From: an uncultured Vibrio sp.
Lineage (GTDB): Bacteria > Pseudomonadota > Gammaproteobacteria > Enterobacterales > Vibrionaceae
Assembly (NCBI RefSeq): GCF_963675395.1
Contig: NZ_OY776223.1
Location: 2,666,001-2,730,000 of the forward strand
DNA length: 64,000 nucleotides
Direction: 5' to 3'
A program made the translations under genes and the position numbers. Below the pieces are notes generated by a model. That model had not been told where the DNA came from and did not search any database. It saw nothing but the letters and a program-made list of their open reading frames with translations. This document shows, piece by piece, positions 58,062 through 64,000 of this stretch (its first letter is position 1; each line of letters begins with the position of its first letter).

Positions 58062-59102
58062 TTATTTGATTTCAACTTGTTCTTCATTTGCTTCCGCTTG
58101 AGCGATTTCACCAATCACCCATGCGTTTTCGCCTTCTTCTTGCAGAAGTGCCACGGCTGCTTCCGCTTGATCTTTAGGAAGGGCAACGATTAGGCCAACA
58201 CCACAGTTAAATGTGCGGTACATTTCGTGTGTTGCAACGTTACCTTTCTCTTGTAGCCATTGGAAAATTACTGGCCATTCCCAGCTCTTACCATCGATCA
58301 CTGCTTTAGTGCCCTCAGGAAGAACGCGAGGGATGTTTTCCCAGAAACCACCACCAGTGATGTGAGAAATAGCATGAATGTCGTGCTTCTCAATCATTTT
58401 AAGTGCTGATTTGATGTAAATCTTTGTTGGTTCCAGAAGATGCTCACCGATAGTACGGCCTTCTAGCATTTCGTTCTTGTCTGCGCCAGATACTTCAAGG
58501 ATTTTGCGAACCAGAGAGTAACCGTTTGAGTGAGGGCCGCTTGAACCTACAGCGATAAGAGCATCACCTGCCGCTACTTTCGTACCGTCGATGACTTGTT
58601 CTTTTTCTACCACACCTACACAGAAACCAGCAACGTCGTAGTCTTCACCCTCGTACATGCCTGGCATTTCAGCAGTTTCACCACCGATTAGAGCACAACC
58701 TGCTTGCACACAGCCGTCTGCGATACCAGAAACAACGTCAGCAGCTGTATCAACATCTAGCTTGCCAGTCGCGTAGTAATCAAGGAAGAACAATGGCTCT
58801 GCGCCTTGCACGATCAGATCGTTTACACACATTGCAACCAGATCAACACCGATAGTGTCGTGCTTGTTCATATCCAGTGCTAGGCGAAGCTTTGTACCTA
58901 CGCCGTCAGTACCAGAAACCAATACAGGTTGTTTGTATTTCGTCGGCAATTCGCATAAAGCGCCAAAACCACCGATACCACCCATCACTTCAGGGCGACG
59001 AGTACGTTTTACCGCACCTTTAATACGATCTACAAGCGCGTTGCCTGCATCAATATCAACACCAGCGTCTTTATAGCTAAGAGAAGAGTTATTACCACTC
59101 AC
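58062..59102 (-). CDS. purM: Phosphoribosylformylglycinamidine cyclo-ligase
   Basis: AIR synthetase, an ATP-dependent step of purine synthesis, 346 aa. The family opening [18 protein letters not shown] is near residues 7-24. [15 protein letters not shown] near 59, [28 protein letters not shown] near 88 and [11 protein letters not shown] near 139 are all intact. The promoter region carries a PurR-like box, and purN is downstream. Confidence 0.96.
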   Translation of the reverse strand: MSGNNSSLSYKDAGVDIDAGNALVDRIKGAVKRTRRPEVMGGIGGFGALCELPTKYKQPVLVSGTDGVGTKLRLALDMNKHDTIGVDLVAMCVNDLIVQGAEPLFFLDYYATGKLDVDTAADVVSGIADGCVQAGCALIGGETAEMPGMYEGEDYDVAGFCVGVVEKEQVIDGTKVAAGDALIAVGSSGPHSNGYSLVRKILEVSGADKNEMLEGRTIGEHLLEPTKIYIKSALKMIEKHDIHAISHITGGGFWENIPRVLPEGTKAVIDGKSWEWPVIFQWLQEKGNVATHEMYRTFNCGVGLIVALPKDQAEAAVALLQEEGENAWVIGEIAQAEANEEQVEIK

Positions 59103-59170
59103 AGGGAAGTCCTCGGTATTTAAGTTGGATATGAAAACGGCGCTATTCTACCAGTGCTTAAATACAGATA

Positions 59171-59182
59171 GCAAACGTTTGC
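59171..59182. promoter_or_regulatory. PurR-like box between purM and upp
   Basis: GCAAACGTTTGC is the perfect core of the PurR operator (ACGCAAACGTTTGCGT). It overlaps the -35 of a purM promoter candidate on the minus strand (TTGCTA, 18-bp spacer, TAGAAT ending 30-40 bp before the purM start). It also lies about 50 bp upstream of a TATAAT (59233-59238) that probably serves upp. Confidence 0.85.
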
Positions 59183-59282
59183 GCAGGTTTTTTTCTTCAG
59201 TGATATATCCTGATTTCCCAGCAGAAATCATGTATAATCTGAAGGTTTGTTTAAATATTGCCTATTATAGCCGGAGATGGAC

Positions 59283-59909
59283 ATGAAAGTTGTTGAAGTA
59301 AAACACCCTCTAGTAAAACATAAAATTGGTCTAATGAGAGAAGGTGATATCAGCACAAAACGTTTTCGTGAGTTAGCGACCGAAGTCGGTAGCCTACTTA
59401 CTTACGAAGCGACAGCAGACTTTGAAACAGAGAAAGTTACTATCGAAGGTTGGAACGGTCCAGTAGAAGTTGACCAGATTAAAGGTAAGAAAGTAACCGT
59501 TGTGCCAATCCTGCGTGCTGGTTTAGGTATGATGGATGGTGTTCTTGAGCATATGCCAAGTGCACGTATCAGTGTGGTAGGTATCTACCGTGATGAAGAA
59601 ACGCTTGAGCCAGTGCCATACTTTAACAAGCTTGCTTCTAACATTGATGAGCGTATCGCACTGGTAGTTGACCCAATGTTGGCAACTGGTGGCTCTATGA
59701 TCGCGACTATTGACCTTCTGAAAGAGAAAGGTTGTAACCAAATTAAAGTTCTTGTTTTGGTCGCGGCACCGGAAGGTATCGAAGCGCTAGAAAAAGCACA
59801 CCCAGATGTTGAGCTATACACAGCGGCAATCGACGAGAAACTAAACGACAAAGGTTACATCGTTCCTGGTCTAGGTGATGCGGGTGATAAGATTTTCGGT
59901 ACTAAATAA
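59283..59909 (+). CDS. upp: Uracil phosphoribosyltransferase
   Basis: It salvages uracil to UMP with PRPP, 208 aa from the ATG at 59283; the ATG six bases upstream is less likely. The family motifs are clear: [25 protein letters not shown] near residues 74-86, the PRPP loop [20 protein letters not shown] near 127-146, and the uracil site [17 protein letters not shown] at the C-terminus. It is convergent with uraA rather than cotranscribed, and its native terminator is split by the IS1182-family element. Confidence 0.96.
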   Translation: MKVVEVKHPLVKHKIGLMREGDISTKRFRELATEVGSLLTYEATADFETEKVTIEGWNGPVEVDQIKGKKVTVVPILRAGLGMMDGVLEHMPSARISVVGIYRDEETLEPVPYFNKLASNIDERIALVVDPMLATGGSMIATIDLLKEKGCNQIKVLVLVAAPEGIEALEKAHPDVELYTAAIDEKLNDKGYIVPGLGDAGDKIFGTK

Positions 59910-59950
59910 GCGTAAAACATAACGCAGATTCAGTTCTGAACAAAAAATAA

Positions 59951-59972
59951 AGGCTTGGTTACTACCAAGCCT
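59951..59972. repeat. Left copy of the 22-bp hairpin flanking the IS1182-family element
   Basis: A perfect direct repeat of 61566-61587 and itself a palindrome: stem AGGCTTGGT / ACCAAGCCT, loop TACT. The A-run on its left would give a minus-strand T-tract. On the plus strand the T-run is missing and the IS end follows. Confidence 0.93.
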
Positions 59973-61565
59973 CAGACTGCTGACAAAGGTCTAGCTTTCA
60001 AGCTAGACCTTTGATCTAATAGGAGGATAGAAATATGGATACTCCGACATGCTTCAAGAACCTTCTCCACAACAGTACGAACTTGAAATGGTGACGATGG
60101 AACAACTTGTTCCCAAAGACCATCTTGTTCGTAAAATTGACTCTGCTATCGATTTTGAATTCATTCGTGATGAAGTCGCCCACCTTTATTGCAAAGACAA
60201 TGGCCGACCACCTGTAGACCCTGTCCGTCTATTCAAAATTATCCTACTGGGGTACATCTTCGGAGTAAAAAGCGAGCGTCAGCTTGTCAAAGAAATCGAA
60301 GTGAATGTCGCGTATCGTTGGTTCCTCCGTATGTCTCTCACAGAAAAGGTCATCCATGCCTCGACTCTTAGTCAAAACCGTATTCGTCGCTTCAATGGTA
60401 CGGATGTCTTCGAACGCATCTTTATTAACATCGTTCAACAAGCGATGGCGAAAGGTTTAGTCGCTGGACAAGAGCTCTTTACCGATAGTACTCATCTCAA
60501 AGCGAATGCGAACAAAAACAAGCACACCAATAAACAAACGGCGGTCCGAGCGAGCGCCTATTTAGATATGTTGGATGAAGACGTTGCACTAGACCGAGCT
60601 AAAGAGGGGAAGAGACCGCTTAAAGAACGAACTTCTGAGCAGAAAGCTAAGAACACGAAGAGCAGTACGACTGATCCCGAGAGTGGCTTCATGACCCGCG
60701 ACAACAAGCCGCAAGGGTTCTTCTATCTCGACCACCGCACGGTCGATGGCCAGCACGGCATCATCGTTGATACCCATGCGACCGCGGGGAATGTGAATGA
60801 CTCTCAACCTTATATCCGCCGTCTCGACCACACGCTTGAACAGTTTAACCTCAATCCCATCGCTGTTGGCCTTGATGCCGGTTACTTCACTGCACCCGTT
60901 GCTGAATCCCTTGAGCGCCGAGGGATACTTGGTGTGTTCGGCTATCGCCGACCATCACGAACAAAGAATGCCTTCAAGAAGAAACACTTTATCTATAACA
61001 AAGAAAAAGACAGCTATCGTTGCCCCAACGGGCAGGAACTTATCTACAAGACGACGTCACGCGACGCTTACCGAGAGTATCACTCAGACCCTAAAGAGTG
61101 TGCGTTCTGCCCAATGCGTGATGACTGTACTCAAAGTAAAAACATGAAGAAGGTCATCACAAGGCATATCTATACGGAAGCCATGGATAGAGCCAACCAG
61201 ATGCGGCTCTCAGCTTATGGAAAGAAAACCTACAGGCGGAGAAGCGAAACGGTAGAGAGAAGCTTCGCGGATGCCAAACAACATCATGGTCATCGATACG
61301 CTCGCTTTCGAGGGTTAGCCAACGTGCAGATGCAGTGCTGGTTGGCAGCGGCTGCGCAAAACATCAAAAAGATAGCGTTGGTGGTGAGTTATCTGCGTAA
61401 ACTCGGCCTAAATCGGGGTGAAATAGCGCAAATCCTCGCTTATATACGCCAATTTAAAAACACTAACTCTCTACAGTTTATCTAACAAAAAATATCGCGA
61501 TCGCGGCCTATGGCCGCTCATAAAAACGAACCCCACTTAAAAAAGTGGGGTTCGTCATCAATCTG
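59973..61565 (+). mobile_element. IS1182-family insertion sequence in a terminator hairpin, 1593 bp
   Basis: It is flanked by two identical 22-bp copies of the upp/uraA terminator hairpin, consistent with a target duplication covering the whole stem-loop. The ends read CAGACTGCTGAC and (reverse complement of the right end) CAGATTGATGAC, an imperfect inverted repeat with 10 of 12 matches. Inside are a 14-bp stem at 59984-60013 before the transposase and a 13-bp stem at 61526-61555 that acts as a T-tailed terminator on the minus strand. Confidence 0.9.
60049..61485 (+). CDS. IS1182-family transposase
   Basis: A 478-aa DDE transposase, apparently intact. It has the family N-terminus (ELEMVTMEQLVPKDHLVRKIDSAIDFEFI), a DUF772-type region with DPVRLFKIILLGYIFG, catalytic aspartates in ELFTDSTHLKAN near residue 143 and VGLDAGYFTAPV near 273, a cysteine cluster (ECAFCPMRDDC near 352-362) and the glutamate in RRRSETVERSFADAKQHHG near 398. 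Its start is unclear. The strong AGGAGG at 60021-60026 points to an ATG at 60035 that opens a different, 19-codon frame. The transposase frame cannot begin upstream of 60049. Confidence 0.92.
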   Translation: MLQEPSPQQYELEMVTMEQLVPKDHLVRKIDSAIDFEFIRDEVAHLYCKDNGRPPVDPVRLFKIILLGYIFGVKSERQLVKEIEVNVAYRWFLRMSLTEKVIHASTLSQNRIRRFNGTDVFERIFINIVQQAMAKGLVAGQELFTDSTHLKANANKNKHTNKQTAVRASAYLDMLDEDVALDRAKEGKRPLKERTSEQKAKNTKSSTTDPESGFMTRDNKPQGFFYLDHRTVDGQHGIIVDTHATAGNVNDSQPYIRRLDHTLEQFNLNPIAVGLDAGYFTAPVAESLERRGILGVFGYRRPSRTKNAFKKKHFIYNKEKDSYRCPNGQELIYKTTSRDAYREYHSDPKECAFCPMRDDCTQSKNMKKVITRHIYTEAMDRANQMRLSAYGKKTYRRRSETVERSFADAKQHHGHRYARFRGLANVQMQCWLAAAAQNIKKIALVVSYLRKLGLNRGEIAQILAYIRQFKNTNSLQFI

Positions 61566-61587
61566 AGGCTTGGTTACTACCAAGCCT
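61566..61587. repeat. Right copy of the 22-bp hairpin flanking the IS1182-family element
   Basis: Identical to 59951-59972 and followed by TTTTTTG on the plus strand. This is the plus-strand half of the original bidirectional terminator between upp and uraA. Confidence 0.93.
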
Positions 61588-61617
61588 TTTTTGTACGTAT
61601 CGAATGAAACCAGCGAA

Positions 61618-62871
61618 TTAGTTCGCTTTGTCTTCTTCGATCTGAGCGTTATCTACAACGTGGTTCTCACCTAGGTCGTGAGGAAGAGCCAGGTTAAGAA
61701 TGATTGCCACGATACCGCACAAGCTAACGCCTTGTAGGCTAAACTCGCCAATACCGAAAGCCATGCCACCAATACCGAATACGAGCGTAACAGCAACGAT
61801 AACCAGATTACGAGACTTGTGTAGATCAACGTGGTTTTTGATCAGCGTGTTCAGGCCTACTGTTGCGATAGAACCAAACAGTAGGATCATGATGCCACCC
61901 ATTACAGGAACGGGGATGGTTTGAAGGATCGCGCCTAGCTTACCAACCAAAGCCAGAACAATAGCGGTCACTGCTGCCCATGTCATGATCTTCGGGTTGA
62001 ATGCTTTAGTCAGCATTACCGCGCCAGTAACTTCACTGTAAGTTGTATTTGGTGGCGCGCCGACCATTGCCGCTGCCATTGTCGCTACCCCGTCTCCCGC
62101 GATAGTGCGGTGTAGACCTGGCTTTTTAAGGTAATCTTTGCCTGTCACGTTAGAAATGGCCAGCATGTCACCTACGTGTTCTACAGCAGGAGCAATCGCA
62201 ACTGGAATCATGAACAGAATCGCGTTGATATTGAATTCTGGCGTGGTGAAGTTTGGCAATGAAAGCCAAGCTGCTTGAGCTACTGGAGTGAAGTCGACCA
62301 CGCCATAAGCAAGCGATACAGAGTAGCCTGCCAAAATACCGCCAACAATTGGTACCAGTTTTAGAAAGCCTTTAGCAAATACGCTTAGTGCGATAGTCGT
62401 AAGCAGTGATACCGCAGAAATGATCATCGCAGCGTCACCGTTAACCAGTTGAGCCGCACCATCGCCAGTTTTACCAATCGCCATATTCACTGCTGTTGGT
62501 GCTAGGCCTAGGCCGATAACCATAATCACCGGGCCAACAACCACAGGTGGCAGAATCTTATGGATAAAGCCAACGCCACGAACTTTAATCGCTGCGCCTA
62601 GAGCAACATAAACCAAACCTGCTGCCATTAAGCCACCCATTGTCGCACCAATACCCCAAGTTTGGATACCGAACATAATAGGAGCAATAAACGCAAAAGA
62701 AGAAGCAAGGAAAATTGGGACAGAACGTTTAGTGATTAATTGGAAGAGGAGGGTACCAACACCAGCGCCGAAGAGTGCTACGTTTGGATCGAGGCCAGTT
62801 AGAAGTGGCACGAGTACCAAAGCACCAAAAGCGACAAAGAGCATCTGAGCGCCTTGTAACGCATTTTTCAT
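61618..62871 (-). CDS. uraA: Uracil permease
   Basis: A 417-aa NCS2-family proton/uracil symporter in the inner membrane. It starts at the ATG at 62871 with AGGA seven bases upstream; an ATG two codons earlier is too close to it. Fourteen membrane segments are expected. Family motifs include GLGLAPTAVNMA near residue 124, AIAPAVEHVGDMLAISNVTG near 227 (substrate-site Glu/His region), and the GVATMAAAMVGAPPNTTYSEVTGAV signature near 253. A PurR-like box lies in the promoter. It acts with Upp in uracil uptake and salvage. Confidence 0.95.
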   Translation of the reverse strand: MKNALQGAQMLFVAFGALVLVPLLTGLDPNVALFGAGVGTLLFQLITKRSVPIFLASSFAFIAPIMFGIQTWGIGATMGGLMAAGLVYVALGAAIKVRGVGFIHKILPPVVVGPVIMVIGLGLAPTAVNMAIGKTGDGAAQLVNGDAAMIISAVSLLTTIALSVFAKGFLKLVPIVGGILAGYSVSLAYGVVDFTPVAQAAWLSLPNFTTPEFNINAILFMIPVAIAPAVEHVGDMLAISNVTGKDYLKKPGLHRTIAGDGVATMAAAMVGAPPNTTYSEVTGAVMLTKAFNPKIMTWAAVTAIVLALVGKLGAILQTIPVPVMGGIMILLFGSIATVGLNTLIKNHVDLHKSRNLVIVAVTLVFGIGGMAFGIGEFSLQGVSLCGIVAIILNLALPHDLGENHVVDNAQIEEDKAN

Positions 62872-62924
62872 AATCATTTCCTATTTAAAGATACGCAGAC
62901 AAATCCGGCGAATAGTACCACTCG

Positions 62925-62936
62925 GCAAACGTTTGC
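62925..62936. promoter_or_regulatory. PurR-like box upstream of uraA
   Basis: GCAAACGTTTGC, identical to the box before purM, lies 54 bp upstream of the uraA start. On the minus strand it falls between TTGTCG and TACTAT, a weak -35/-10 pair with an 18-bp spacer. Confidence 0.8.
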
Positions 62937-63317
62937 GACAATGATCAGATCAAACTTTTCGATGATTTTAAGTGGTTAAAATATGCTTTTAGAGCGGTTT
63001 TCTTACAAAAGTGCCTGTTTTACGAGCTAAAGTTCATATTTTGTTAGATGAATTGCAAAGGAAAAGATGTAATCGTCAGCTACTCATATGGTCAGGCTTA
63101 ATGTTGGAGATGGGAGGGGTCTTTTATCTAGTCCGCCCAGGGAACTCAGTTTTTGTATATGCATATAGATTGATAAGAATAAGGGTGACTCATTAATTGA
63201 CACTGAAAACTGCGCCGCAATTGACGTAAGTTGGTCAAATTTCAGGCTATTTTCTTGTGGCTCGCCTTGCTCAAGGTTTGATAGTTGCTTATTATGCTTT
63301 CTCTTATTTAGAGGAAA
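62937..63317. other. Non-coding stretch between uraA and the DUF2066 gene
   Basis: It holds the upstream regions of two divergent genes. A 61-codon frame at 63011-63196 starts at GTG without a ribosome-binding site and has no recognisable features. I see no RNA gene or repeat. Confidence 0.6.
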
Positions 63318-64000
63318 ATGAAAACTATGCGCTATTTAGCTCTTTTACTGATAGGTTGGTTGTCTCTGCCCGTTTACGCATTAACGCAGGTAGATATCTA
63401 TCGTGCTGAAGTGGTTATCGACAGTGAGCAAAACAACGGCGAGTCTTTAGCTCGTGAACAAGGTATGAAAGAGGTGATTGTTCGAGCAACTGGTTCTCAG
63501 ACTTCTTTAAGCAATCCGGTTATTCAAAAGGCATTGGGCTCAAGCTCGCGCTACATTTCTCAACTCGGTTACGGGCTGATTGAAGGCAAAGCAAGTTTGC
63601 AAATGCGCTTCAGTAGTAGTCAGATTCATTCTCTTCTGACTCAGGCGCAGTTGCCATCTTGGTCTGCTCACCGCGCCAATATTCTCGTCTGGGCGATTGA
63701 AGAGCAAGCGTATGAACGTACTATTGCTTGGGAGCACTCAGACTCGCCGAAGGTTTCTGCATTGCACACCGCAGCTGAAGCTCGAGGGTTACCGATTACT
63801 TTTCCAGTCGGGGACTTTGATGATGTGACTGGTGTTAACGTTTCTGACCTATGGGGTGGTTTTGCTGAGCCGATTGCGAAGGCTAGTCAACGTTACCCAG
63901 TGGATGCTGTGCTGGTTCTTAAAGCTCAGGGTGATCAAATTCGCTGGACGTTGTACGACCAATCACCATCGGCAATTCTTGTCTCTCAACGCTCTCCTCA
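63318..64000 (+). CDS. DUF2066 domain-containing protein, cut by the window end
   Basis: An open frame of at least 227 codons running past the window, so only the N-terminal part is seen. GAGGAAA precedes the ATG at 63318; an ATG at 63327 is an alternative. A signal peptide (MRYLALLLIGWLSLPVYA, cleavage near Ala) leads into VDIYRAEVVIDSE, EQGMKEVIVRATGS and later VDAVLVLKAQGDQIRWTLY. This fits the DUF2066 family of periplasmic proteins of unknown function often found next to uraA or hda in Vibrio. Confidence 0.82.
   Translation, partial: MKTMRYLALLLIGWLSLPVYALTQVDIYRAEVVIDSEQNNGESLAREQGMKEVIVRATGSQTSLSNPVIQKALGSSSRYISQLGYGLIEGKASLQMRFSSSQIHSLLTQAQLPSWSAHRANILVWAIEEQAYERTIAWEHSDSPKVSALHTAAEARGLPITFPVGDFDDVTGVNVSDLWGGFAEPIAKASQRYPVDAVLVLKAQGDQIRWTLYDQSPSAILVSQRSP

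Noticed and set aside
63011..63196. 61-codon plus-strand open frame upstream of the DUF2066 gene
   Set aside because: GTG start without a Shine-Dalgarno, no recognisable domain, and it sits in the promoter region of uraA and the DUF2066 gene.

Overview
The window is chromosomal DNA of a gammaproteobacterium, almost certainly a Vibrio. The gene content and order (rpsB-tsf-pyrH-frr-uppS-cdsA-dxr-rseP-bamA-skp-lpxD-fabZ-lpxA-lpxB-rnhB-dnaE-accA-tilS), the Vibrio-type small families (DUF3301, DUF3549, DUF3461, TIGR03503, DUF4250) and a VarA/Csr-type regulatory RNA all point there. Coding density is high and nearly everything is core genome. No prophage, integron, CRISPR array, tRNA or rRNA was seen. 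The only clear mobile DNA is two insertion sequences.

Layout. 1-5.1 kb: a RecQ-type helicase divergent from a Gre-like protein, a YggN-type secreted protein, and an SNF-family sodium symporter whose promoter carries a TrpR-like operator. 5.1-8.8 kb: yaeP, DUF4250, proS and trmO on the minus strand, divergent from the zinc-independent ribosomal proteins L31B/L36B behind a Zur-like box. 9-12.4 kb: an AbgT-family transporter, two small genes, then a gene-free stretch holding a CsrB-type sRNA with a perfect VarA/UvrY/GacA-type palindrome upstream. 12.4-19.7 kb: GNAT acetyltransferase, DUF3301/DUF3549, yqcC-truC, DUF3461, glnD and map. 20-41.3 kb: a long plus-strand run for translation (rpsB, tsf, frr), UMP kinase, isoprenoid and phospholipid precursors, outer-membrane assembly (rseP, bamA, skp), lipid A synthesis (lpxD, fabZ, lpxA, lpxB), replication (rnhB, dnaE), fatty-acid initiation (accA) and tRNA-Ile lysidinylation (tilS). 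41-49.5 kb: glnB (the PII partner of GlnD), an EEP-family protein, mltD, gloB, a YafS-like methyltransferase, divergent rnhA/dnaQ and a TIGR03503 gene. 49.5-55.8 kb: a SulP transporter, fadE with a FadR-like operator, gmhA and yafJ. 55.8-64 kb: an IS4-family element, purN-purM, upp, an IS1182-family element, uraA, and the start of a DUF2066 gene cut by the window end.

How parts connect. GlnD and GlnB form the nitrogen-sensing pair. PurR-like boxes lie in front of purM/upp and in front of uraA, so purine synthesis and uracil salvage may share a repressor. upp and uraA are convergent and once shared one bidirectional terminator. The IS1182 element has landed exactly at that hairpin and is flanked by two copies of it. 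I found no clearly undescribed multi-gene system. The most useful leads are the TrpR-like control of the SNF transporter, the IS1182 terminator insertion with its unusual transposase leader, the insulating hairpin of the IS4 element, and an unassigned perfect palindrome at 12179-12196.
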